Position numbers and translations under genes: made by a program | Part shown: piece by piece, positions 56,701 to 64,000 of the stretch | Layout: each line of letters opens with the position of its first letter | How positions within the stretch are numbered: position 1 is the stretch's first letter | Assembly: GCF_017352195.1 (NCBI RefSeq) | Contig: NZ_CP071445.1 | Span: 1,736,001-1,800,000 of the forward strand | Direction of reading: 5' to 3' | Source: Sedimentibacter sp. zth1 | GTDB taxonomy: Bacteria; Bacillota; Clostridia; Tissierellales; Sedimentibacteraceae | DNA: 64,000 bases | The notes under the pieces: model-generated | Told to the model about the DNA's origin: nothing | Databases searched by the model: none | Seen by the model: the letters and a program-made list of their open reading frames with translations, nothing else

Positions 56701-57928
56701 GTGCATTTGCATTGTTATATTCCATTTGTCCTATAACTGTTCCTGTTGCATCTATAGTCTCTACTAGTCTGTTTATTCCATCGTACACATATTGAGTTGT
56801 ATTGCCTTGATAGTCGGTTTCACTTATCTTGTTACCGTTAGCATCATATGTATATGTTGTTGTCTTATTTTTCCCACTAACATTAATTGATGCTGATTTT
56901 AGCTGATTTAGCTCGTTATATGTGTAATTTATTGTATTACCATTTCCATCTGTTTCATATGTTTTGTTACCATTTGCATCATAACCATATGATACGGTTA
57001 TTCTTTCACTTGATGCTTCATTGCGTGTAGTATTTGATGTTTGTCTATTTAGAAAATCATAGGTATATTCATTTATCTTTTCAAGGCTATCTATTGAATA
57101 CATAAGGTTTCCTGATTCATCATATTGAAAAGCAGTTGTTTTTGATGGATGAGGATCTGATTTAGTGTTATAATCATCTGGAGTTTTAACATATGCTACT
57201 TTATCAAAAGCATTCCATTTTGTTATTGTAATATTACCCATACCATCTTTTGTTTCTGTAACTCTTCCTAGTAAATCATATTTTGCACTACCTTTTTGTT
57301 TTCCGTTAACATAACTACTCAATAGGTTTCCTGTGCCATTATATGTATATGATATTTCTGTTTCATCACTGTATGTCTCTTTTACTTTTTGTCCAAGTCC
57401 GTTGTATTCATATTTTACAAAGTATGGTAGGTTATTGTTCTTTGATTCAGCGTCTTTTGTAGTTTCTAGTTGTCCTGATAATGTATATGTATTTGTTGTT
57501 CCATAACCTGTATATATTTTTTCATCATCAGTAATACCTGTTCCAGCTGCAAATCCCATTGCATCAAGTTTTTTTGTTATATTGCCAAGTATATCATATT
57601 CATATGCTGCAATAACGACTCTTGTCAAGTCCTTTGTCCAGTTATATGTTATGTTATTCATATTCCACTTTTTAAATACGACAGCTTTTGTCTTGATTCT
57701 GCTCATTAAATCATATGTATACTCTGTTCTTTCCATTGAGTTTATGTCTGTACCAACTACATTTTTAGGTGAAACCTCTGCAACTTTTCTTCCTGCTAGG
57801 TCATATTTAACTAGTGATGTGTTATTTTTTGTATCGACAAGCTTTATGAGATTACAAAGTAAGGACGTATATATCATGCTTAATTGTTTATTTTGCATAA
57901 TATATACGTCCTTAAATGTATCTCTCAC
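53723..57928 (-). CDS. RHS module 2: long RHS-repeat polymorphic toxin, N-terminus replaced
   Basis: 1401 codons. About 1050 residues of YD-repeats (e.g. YTYDANGNKI, YTYDNNGNL) build the RHS shell. The conserved end DLYYVNARYYDSKIARFITEDSY and MYTDPTGHW precedes a variable 330-residue tail. The last 110 residues (EVVLGKYCQDGISYV, GATYFELKNWD, LSHSPYNATGYY) form the presumed toxin, family not recognised. The N-terminus starts at a GTG inside a palindromic repeat, with no signal sequence, so it is 5'-truncated relative to a full RHS protein (commonly about 1500-2200 residues or more). Expression from its own promoter is doubtful. Confidence 0.82.
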   Translation of the reverse strand: MRDTFKDVYIMQNKQLSMIYTSLLCNLIKLVDTKNNTSLVKYDLAGRKVAEVSPKNVVGTDINSMERTEYTYDLMSRIKTKAVVFKKWNMNNITYNWTKDLTRVVIAAYEYDILGNITKKLDAMGFAAGTGITDDEKIYTGYGTTNTYTLSGQLETTKDAESKNNNLPYFVKYEYNGLGQKVKETYSDETEISYTYNGTGNLLSSYVNGKQKGSAKYDLLGRVTETKDGMGNITITKWNAFDKVAYVKTPDDYNTKSDPHPSKTTAFQYDESGNLMYSIDSLEKINEYTYDFLNRQTSNTTRNEASSERITVSYGYDANGNKTYETDGNGNTINYTYNELNQLKSASINVSGKNKTTTYTYDANGNKISETDYQGNTTQYVYDGINRLVETIDATGTVIGQMEYNNANAQIRVYDALHNVTEYGYDKNLRQTYIEDGEGHITRQSYDNRGNVATKTDGRYNITTYRYDAENRLKSVINPLGETTTYTYDNNGNMLTQTDGNGNVTTYVYNAMNKLRKKIDPNGINNASKTESYKYRADGLLKSKVDRNRKKTTYTYDIFGRLLCENADGEIKSYTYDNNGNLLTMTDNTGTTTRTYDEQNRVTTKTVPVIGQTIYQYDIPSNISGYIVEKTTDPKGNISEKTYDKVGRLYSVKTGDKITKYDYYTNGNRKSIIYPEGTKETYTYYKDNKVHILKNIKSDGTVLQSYTYTYDAAENQTSKTTSDGTTIYEYDSLNRLEKVTEPNGKITSYSFDKAGNRKTEIVIVGENLTGTSYIYNEQNRLISSETKLSDKKTEKTIYEYDNNGNLKSKTKSIMTITDANTPTDIQNMPSFELEIIRSTDKGSGSQDLTLYSYDNFNRLIMLKEGSTTSTYNYNAQDYRVEKTVGNNTTLYLYEADKVILETDSTGNQLAKNVYGTTLLYRLVEENGTSPEEEYYYMYNAHGDVTALISPNGEVKGTYDYDAFGNIISQTGDVNNNITYAGYQYDKETDLYYVNARYYDSKIARFITEDSYRGNANDPLSLNVYTYCHNEPIMYTDPTGHWEKGDSELSDVAQIKIIELTDAYFKATTEEERERIQAAANSIREEDKKNANKSTLITMNKRFYQAVDIEYNISDYEYIEKDQWERIRKLKVLENYNKEVPGKHSNNTLEKIGMFIGANGFKSLDQLRKNGVGWANWDNELYDNINKRLKYSNNVIPVSSILDYEIISEEVKRLQGKYRTTHTTTEAMPWNKPIYETLEPLYNEYSYYVEDEHRLLNIFFNSLEPGLIAGLQASLLMDIGSNAIGSGVYSDLAKQATNIPNSTEVVLGKYCQDGISYVKIARQRGATYFELKNWDNIVDVVGKNNMWKINEKFLLQQLEQGKSFILSHSPYNATGYYVKEVKFLLDKGFKFIKDGQIWRAIK
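57861..57913. repeat. Palindromic element at the 5' end of RHS module 2
   Basis: Exact 14-bp arms AAGGACGTATATAT (57861-57874) and ATATATACGTCCTT (57900-57913). Its centre (TTATTTTGCATAA) resembles that of the element at 61148-61194. A further ACGTCCCTAAATGT half-copy lies at 57938. It marks the boundary where the rhs homology begins. Confidence 0.7.
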
Positions 57929-57994
57929 ATAAAAGGTACGTCCCTAAATGTGATACAGCCCCTTAGAGAAAATCCCAAGGCGACTGTGACTGTG

Positions 57995-58540
57995 TTACTG
58001 GAAAAGATGGGGATTACGCACTTTCGCCTTTTCAAAGTTGTGCACATAATAAAACCAGTTTCTCTTTGACAGTTGCTTCACTTCAATTAGTTGTTCTCCA
58101 TCAGGTTTTTCGCCTATCCTGGAATATATTATGCCGCGACTTTCATCCATGATTGACCACATTGTAAAGTTAATAGAATCGCGACTACTTGCAATAACAT
58201 CAACCCCACTTTTATACAAAATTTCTATGTGGCTAACCAATTCGTTGGGGATCGATATGGTCTCATAGACCATACCGATATTGACGGTCATGTTGTATTT
58301 ATCTTCCTCATGAAGGGGATCCTTTTGAATGACTATAGCGTCATAATCTAGTTCAGAAAGAACGTCAGCAACATATGATAATTCAGCAATATTTGATTTT
58401 AAGAACTTATCCATTTTGTTGTAACTTGGAGCCAATAAGAAAAAACCTCCCTCATAAATAACCAACAGAACTATAATTGCTATAACTATTAGTACAACTA
58501 TCGAAACAGAACTAATTACACTTTTTTTGATTATACTCAT
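57995..58540 (-). CDS. Presumptive immunity protein of RHS module 3
   Basis: 181 residues with one long N-terminal membrane helix (residues 9-35) and a soluble outer part (VADVLSELDYDAIVIQ, MVYETISIPNELVSHI). GAGGGGG precedes the ATG, and the ATGA overlaps the toxin stop by 4 bases. Base composition is clearly richer in G+C than its neighbours, as is the toxin tail next to it, which suggests that both came in together from another lineage. Confidence 0.7.
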   Translation of the reverse strand: MSIIKKSVISSVSIVVLIVIAIIVLLVIYEGGFFLLAPSYNKMDKFLKSNIAELSYVADVLSELDYDAIVIQKDPLHEEDKYNMTVNIGMVYETISIPNELVSHIEILYKSGVDVIASSRDSINFTMWSIMDESRGIIYSRIGEKPDGEQLIEVKQLSKRNWFYYVHNFEKAKVRNPHLFQ

Positions 58541-61122
58541 TTTATAACCCCCTCATTGTACCAGTTTATTCCTAATTCAAAAAGCAATTTATCAGCTTTT
58601 TCATTGTCCCAATTTTTAAAACCATGTTTTAAAAAATGGTTGACCGAAGAACCAAACTTCATCCATGATTGGCTCATGCCGGCTGCTGCCGCAAGGTAGC
58701 CATATGTTATATTTCCAACTTGTTCGACTGTCACTAACTTTCCATTAAGAACCATTTGCGTGCTATAGCCCCAGAATGGTATGCCAAGAGTCTGCTCCCA
58801 ATGATTGACATCACCCTCACGATATTTTAGGTTCCAAACCCCTTCGTTGCCAACTTTAGACCTAAACCAAAAATTTTTCCCACTGTGTGATTCAAAATCT
58901 CCCACGTCTCTTAAGAGTGCATTTTCAACTGGCGTAGAAATGTCACGATACAGCTTTCCGCCTATTCTTGAAGCGCCAACACCTGCGTTCTGCTCATCCT
59001 TTGTCAGTAGGTAGTTTAAGATAAACTGATTCTGAATTAAGAGTAATGTCTTTGCTGAGGAATCTATCCATTGATTCGTGAGCATATAACTAGTGCCACC
59101 AGATATGTTTACAACAAACCCATCATTAGTACCATTGAGTTTTCCACCGCTGCCAACATAAATCCTGTTGATAATGCCAGTATTATTAACCTTTACAATA
59201 CTATTTGAGCCAGTAAATATATTGCTGACAACGCCAGTATTATTAATGTTAGAAGTGCTTTTCCCTGTACTTATGTTACCAATGGTATTAATATTGGTAA
59301 TTGTGCCAATACTGCCGTTGACGATATTACTTATGTTTGCAATCGTGCCAGTATTGTATATGTAACTGATACTACCACTATTATTGATTGTGCCAACAGT
59401 GCCGCTACTGATGTTACTTATGTAATTGATAGTGCCGCTGTTGTTTACCGTTCCAATCGTACCGCTGTTAGTTATTGCAGAGGTAGCGCCAGTCAATACG
59501 TTCACCGTAACGATTGTACCACTGTTGCTTACTGTTGTTGTATCGTTGACAATCACGGTTTTTGTGGTATTGCCGCTACTTACAATGATCGAATTGCCGT
59601 TACCGCCACCTGAGTAACCAGCAGAAGTTCGGATGGCATTGGCCGCTTCATTGGCAGCTTTCATAGCTGCTATATTTCCTGCTGCATTGGCGGCATTCCA
59701 GTCTTTTGTAAGTTGCTCTAACTGCTTAATTTGAGAAGCTGTCAGATTCGCCTGATCCGTTGGCGACACATAATACCCTGAAGGATCCCAATACCTAATA
59801 GGATTATTAACACAATATGTATACAAGTTAAGACTTAACGGATCATTTGGATTTCCTGTATAGGTATCCTCAGTAATAAACCTTGCTATCTTACTATCAT
59901 AGTATCTTGCATTTACATAATATAGGTCAGTTTCCTTGTCATACTGATATCCTGCATAGGTTATGTTATTATTTACATCCCCTGTTTTGCTTATTATATT
60001 ACCAAATGCGTCATAATCATATGTTCCTTTAACTTCTCCGTTTGGTGATATAAGTGCTGTAACATCTCCATGAGCATTGTACATATAGTAGTATTCTTCT
60101 TCTGGTGATGTGCCATTTTCCTCTACTAATCGATATAATAGAGTTGTACCATATACATTCTTTGCTAGTTGATTGCCTGTACTATCTGTTTCAAGTATAA
60201 CCTTATCAGCCTCGTAAAGATAAAGTGTTGTATTGTTTCCAACTGTCTTTTCTACTCTATAATCCTGTGCATTGTAATTGTATGTACTTGTTGTACTGCC
60301 TTCTTTTAACATTATCAGACGATTGAAATTGTCGTAGCTATATAGGGTTAAATCTTGTGATCCTGAACCTTTGTCTGTACTTCTGATAATCTCAAGTTCA
60401 AAGCTTGGCATGTTCTGTATGTCAGTAGGTGTATTTGCATCTGTAATTGTCATGATGCTTTTTGTTTTACTTTTTAAGTTACCGTTATTATCATACTCAT
60501 ATATTGTTTTTTCTGTCTTTTTATCTGATAGCTTTGTTTCTGAGGATATCAGCCTGTTTTGTTCATTGTATATATAGCTTGTGCCTGTTAGGTTTTCTCC
60601 TACTATCACTATCTCTGTTTTTCTGTTACCTGCTTTATCAAAGCTATAGCTTGTTATCTTGCCGTTTGGCTCTGTCACTTTTTCAAGCCTGTTTAGGCTG
60701 TCGTATTCATATATTGTTGTTCCATCACTTGCTGTCTTTGATGTTTGGTTCTCTGCTACATCATAGGTATATGTATAGCTTTGTAGAACTGTTCCATCTG
60801 ATTTTAGATTCTTAAGTATATGAACTTTGTTATCCTTGTAATATGTATACTCTTCTTTTGTTCCTTCTGGATATATTATACTTTTTCTGTTCCCATTTGT
60901 ATAGTAGGTATATTTTGTTGTTTTATCTTCAGTTTTTACACTATATAGACGTCCTACTTCGTCGTATGTTTTTTCTGATATGTTTCCCTTAGGGTCTATT
61001 GTTTTTTCTACTATATATCCTTATATATTAGATGAAACCTCTGCAACTTTTCTTCCTGCTAGGTCATATTTTATTAGTGATATATTATTTTTTGCATCTA
61101 TTGTTTTTACAAGGTTACCCAT
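58537..61122 (-). pseudogene. RHS module 3: internally deleted RHS with nonsense codon and type-44-like toxin
   Basis: Read from ATG 61122 it begins MGNLVKTIDAKNN...KYDLAGRKVAEV. It then jumps, by deletion of most YD-repeats, to NI-stop-GYIVEKTIDPKG; the stop TAA at 61021-61023 replaces the TCA of the intact copies. The rest is open to 58537. After DPSGYY comes a 190-residue Gly/Asn/Ser/Thr repeat region (TINYISNISSGTVGTINNSG). Then a globular tail follows with FRSKVGNEGVWNLKY, VEQVGNITYGYLAAAAG and the end. This resembles polymorphic toxin type 44, a predicted nuclease; the assignment is tentative. Confidence 0.75.
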
Positions 61123-61147
61123 AATCTAGCATTCAATAAAAAATAAA

Positions 61148-61194
61148 GACGTAAATATTTTGCCAAAATTATTTATTCAGCATAAATTTACGTC
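61148..61194. repeat. Palindromic element at the 5' end of RHS module 3
   Basis: GACGTAAAT (61148-61156) and ATTTACGTC (61186-61194) with a TTATTCAGCATAAA centre. Same family and same place relative to rhs homology as the element at 57861-57913. Confidence 0.65.
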
Positions 61195-61377
61195 CTCATT
61201 TAAGTACAAATTTATATATAATTTTTCTTTTATTAGGTATATAAGAAATTATTTACAGGACCATTATATAATGTTGGTTCACAGTCTACTATCCCAAGTA
61301 TATACAGTAGTTATAAATTTATGTAGTTGTACAGTCCCACCATTTTCTTTGCATTTCATAATCTTACTAATTTGTAT

Positions 61378-61848
61378 CTATTTAACCCATTCTGCAATTC
61401 TTTCTCCCTCTTTAAGATTTTCTCTTTTATAATGAAATACAGTACCAAATCTATATTCTATTTCTTCTGCGACAATAAAATGTTTTTTAGTTACATTACG
61501 CAAATGTATATCTTCTATTACACATATTACTAAATTACTTCTATCATAATCACATTTTGCACGAAGTTCTTCTTTTTCAGACTCAGTAGCAAATCTAAAA
61601 GAAACATCTGAAATAGAAAGAGGACAAGAAATATATTCTGTTTCTTTAAAGATAATTTCTACGCTGTGATGATATGATAAATCAAAGTCACCAATTATTG
61701 TAAGCACACCACCTTCATCAACACTTGATACTCTAAAATCAAAAATATTATTCAACTCTAAATTTTCGCACAAAAAATTTAACTTTTTTTCTTTAAATTC
61801 TTTGCTCTCTATATTCTTTATGCTCTCTAAGTTTTCTTTGTTATACAT
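61378..61848 (-). CDS. Presumptive immunity protein of RHS module 4
   Basis: 156 residues, soluble, beta-rich (GGVLTIIGDFDLSYHHSVEIIFKE) with acidic surface; no signal peptide or membrane helix, no family recognised. AGGAGAG before the ATG. It begins 54 bases after the module 4 toxin stop. The toxin is probably a cytoplasmic-acting nuclease, which fits a soluble inhibitor. Confidence 0.68.
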   Translation of the reverse strand: MYNKENLESIKNIESKEFKEKKLNFLCENLELNNIFDFRVSSVDEGGVLTIIGDFDLSYHHSVEIIFKETEYISCPLSISDVSFRFATESEKEELRAKCDYDRSNLVICVIEDIHLRNVTKKHFIVAEEIEYRFGTVFHYKRENLKEGERIAEWVK

Positions 61849-61902
61849 TTATAAAAAACTCTCCTATTTAATTATTATTAATATTTTTAGCATTTTTTCT
61901 TT

Positions 61903-64000
61903 TTATGGAAACACTGGCACTGTTGGTAAAAGCCATTGAAATGTTGGAATAGGTGGTATATTTGGCATTAGCATAAAATAAAACTGACTATCATAACTCT
62001 CATAATTTCCACCAGTATCTTTCATAAAATATCCTCCATAAGGTTTAATATAATAATTCACTTTATTATCACGTAGTATACCTACCCTACTATTACCATT
62101 ACCTAAATTCTTCACATAAACAACTTCTCCTATTGGTCTTTGTAAAAATTGAATCAAAGATAATGTATCATCTAACGTTGTATCAAAAAAAGCCTCATTT
62201 GAACCGCCAATACCAGTACCATTTCCTCCAACATTGTTATTATCATTATCGTCATTATTATTTGTAGGATCTTGCATTGGTATATGTGTTTCATTCCAAT
62301 CTCGGTCATTATAGAAAGGACTATTTTCCCTACCAACGTTTTCTTTAACCCAAGCACCATCTTGTTTAAGATACCACTTACCATTTCCAGACCTTCGCAC
62401 CCTCACCCTATAAGTCCAACCTTTTGAAGAATTACTACCAGCCGGAGCTCTTTTAGATGGTTCATGACACCATATTTCCCAATTTCCTTGTTCATTTGTC
62501 CATTTAAATCTGTATCCTACACTGAAATTAGAATCTGATTTAAATATATTTTTACAACCAGCTGGTACTCTAGATAATATGTCTTCAATTGTTGGATTTG
62601 CAAGTCCTTCAAAGCATCCAATAGGACCATTTCCCGTTATTACTGTTCCAAATCCTGCGAAATAATACATATTAGAATTTAATCTTGCACTATTTATGCT
62701 AATAAAAACTTCATTTTGTGAATAAGCTTGAACTATATTAGTTGATTTTCTAGTTATATTCACCATTTTAGAGTAATTTAAATCTTGTTTAGCAGCATTA
62801 CTAACATACTCACTATCCATAATATAATCTAATTTATTTTTTAACGCTTGCTTTGTCAACGAACTGTTGTTAAGTATGTTTCCTGCTCTTGCTTCTTCAG
62901 CTTTATTATGAGCATCTATCATCCCCTGTTCGTCTCCACGTTTTTTGGCAGCTATGTATTCTGCAGTAGCCTCTGCAATCTGTACCTGTGCTTCAGGAGA
63001 TAACTCACTGTCCCCCTTTTCCCAATGTCCAGTAGGGTCAGTGTACATTATTGGTTCATTATGGCAATATGTATATACATTCAAGCTCAACGGATCATTT
63101 GCATTACCCCTATAACTATCCTCTGTTATAAACCTTGCTATCTTACTATCATAGTATCTTGCATTTAGATAATATAGGTCAGTTTCCTTGTCATACTGAT
63201 AGCCCGCATAGGTTATATTGTTATTTACATCCCCTGTTTGACTTATTATATTACCAAATGCATCATAATCATATGTTCCTTTAACTTCTCCATTTGGTGA
63301 TATAAGTGCTGTAACATCTCCATGAGCATTGTACATATAGTAGTATTTTTCTTCTGGTGATGTACCAATTTCCTCTACTAATCGATATAATAGATTTGTA
63401 CCATATACATTCTTTGCTAATTGATTGCCTGTATTATCTGTTTCAAGTATAACCTTATCTGACTCATACAAGTAGAGTGTCGTTTCTCCGTTTATTGTTT
63501 TCTCTGTCCTGTAGTCCTCTGCGTTATAATTGTATATGCTTGTTGTACTGCCTTCTTTTAACATTATCAGACGATTGAAATTGTCGTAGCTATATAGGGT
63601 TAAATCTTGTGATCCTGAACCTTTGTCTGTACTTCTGATAATCTCAAGTTCAAAGCTTGGCATGTTCTGTATGTCAGTAGGTGTATTTGCATCTGTAATT
63701 GTCATGATGCTTTTTGTTTTACTTTTTAAGTTACCGTTATTATCATACTCATATATTGTTTTTTCTGTCTTTTTATCTGATAGCTTTGTTTCTGCGGATA
63801 TCAGCCTGTTTTGCTCATTGTATATATAGCTTGTGCCTGTTAGGTTTTCTCCTACTATCACTATCTCTGTTTTTCTGTTACCTGCTTTATCAAAGCTATA
63901 GCTTGTTATCTTACCATTTGGCTCTGTTACTTTTTCAAGCCTGTTTAGGCTGTCGTATTCATATATTGTTGTTCCATCACTTGTTGTCTTTGATGTTTGG
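61903..64000 (-). CDS. RHS module 4: RHS-repeat polymorphic toxin with type-30-like domain (continues past window)
   Basis: The open frame runs off the right edge. It has the usual YD-repeats, DLYYLNARYYDSKIARFITED and DPTGHW, then a linker shared with module 1. The toxin region reads FSVGYRFKWTNEQGNW, HEPSKRAPAGSNSSKGW, YRVRVRRSGNGKWYL and SPFYNDRDWNETHIP. This is the pattern of polymorphic toxin type 30 (predicted RNase). A further 110-residue tail with a Gly/Asn linker follows the toxin, which is unusual. As the rightmost module it is the best candidate for the full-length expressed rhs gene, but its start is out of view. Confidence 0.82.
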   Translation of the reverse strand, partial: QTSKTTSDGTTIYEYDSLNRLEKVTEPNGKITSYSFDKAGNRKTEIVIVGENLTGTSYIYNEQNRLISAETKLSDKKTEKTIYEYDNNGNLKSKTKSIMTITDANTPTDIQNMPSFELEIIRSTDKGSGSQDLTLYSYDNFNRLIMLKEGSTTSIYNYNAEDYRTEKTINGETTLYLYESDKVILETDNTGNQLAKNVYGTNLLYRLVEEIGTSPEEKYYYMYNAHGDVTALISPNGEVKGTYDYDAFGNIISQTGDVNNNITYAGYQYDKETDLYYLNARYYDSKIARFITEDSYRGNANDPLSLNVYTYCHNEPIMYTDPTGHWEKGDSELSPEAQVQIAEATAEYIAAKKRGDEQGMIDAHNKAEEARAGNILNNSSLTKQALKNKLDYIMDSEYVSNAAKQDLNYSKMVNITRKSTNIVQAYSQNEVFISINSARLNSNMYYFAGFGTVITGNGPIGCFEGLANPTIEDILSRVPAGCKNIFKSDSNFSVGYRFKWTNEQGNWEIWCHEPSKRAPAGSNSSKGWTYRVRVRRSGNGKWYLKQDGAWVKENVGRENSPFYNDRDWNETHIPMQDPTNNNDDNDNNNVGGNGTGIGGSNEAFFDTTLDDTLSLIQFLQRPIGEVVYVKNLGNGNSRVGILRDNKVNYYIKPYGGYFMKDTGGNYESYDSQFYFMLMPNIPPIPTFQWLLPTVPVFP

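Overview
The window is AT-rich with Shine-Dalgarno sites of the AGGAGG type, a CIRCE-controlled groES-groEL operon, a TPP-riboswitch thiC, an OmpR-family two-component pair and copper-amine-oxidase-type stalk proteins. All of this points to an anaerobic low-GC Firmicute, most likely class Clostridia. The species cannot be named from the sequence alone.

Layout. 1-4.3 kb is chromosome: two-component system, stalk protein, DHHW/SGNH protein and an M20 amidohydrolase. 4.4-6.6 kb holds an AvcD-type anti-phage dCTP/dCMP deaminase with a small partner ORF and a broken Phd/YefM antitoxin. 6.9-39.4 kb is a tandem array of two integrated elements that share the 3' end of groEL as target. Three copies of a 23-bp sequence (6905-6927, 10373-10395, 39409-39431) correspond to the last codons of groEL. 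Element 1 (about 3.5 kb) has no recombinase and carries a PPP-type phosphatase, an unknown gene and an endonuclease/exonuclease/phosphatase-fold protein. Element 2 (about 29 kb) is a mobilizable element with a tyrosine integrase, an excisionase, a small relaxase, a MobC-like protein, a DEAD-type helicase, a serine recombinase and a RadC-like protein. Its cargo includes a Gabija-like pair (OLD nuclease plus UvrD-like helicase), an Eco57I-like type IIG restriction-modification set and a four-gene amidoligase/glutamine-amidotransferase operon of unknown purpose. Several decayed genes also lie in it.

39.4-49.6 kb is ordinary chromosome: groEL/groES, an OGG-like DNA glycosylase, a cysteine desulfidase, a GntR-ABC transporter operon, an XRE protein with acidic helical repeats, ThiW and ThiC. 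49.6-64 kb is an array of four RHS polymorphic-toxin modules read leftward. Each is followed by its own small presumptive immunity gene. The conserved RHS core is nearly identical between modules while the C-terminal toxins differ. At least two modules lack a usable start or carry a nonsense codon, so they look like silent toxin/immunity cassettes that can recombine into an expressed rhs gene.

How parts work together: groEL acts as an integration hotspot whose reading frame is restored by the 23-bp core. Each element brings its own terminator at its right end, so groEL transcription still stops correctly. The defence genes sit in this hotspot. The rhs array appears to be a second, separate conflict-system reservoir aimed at competitors rather than phage.
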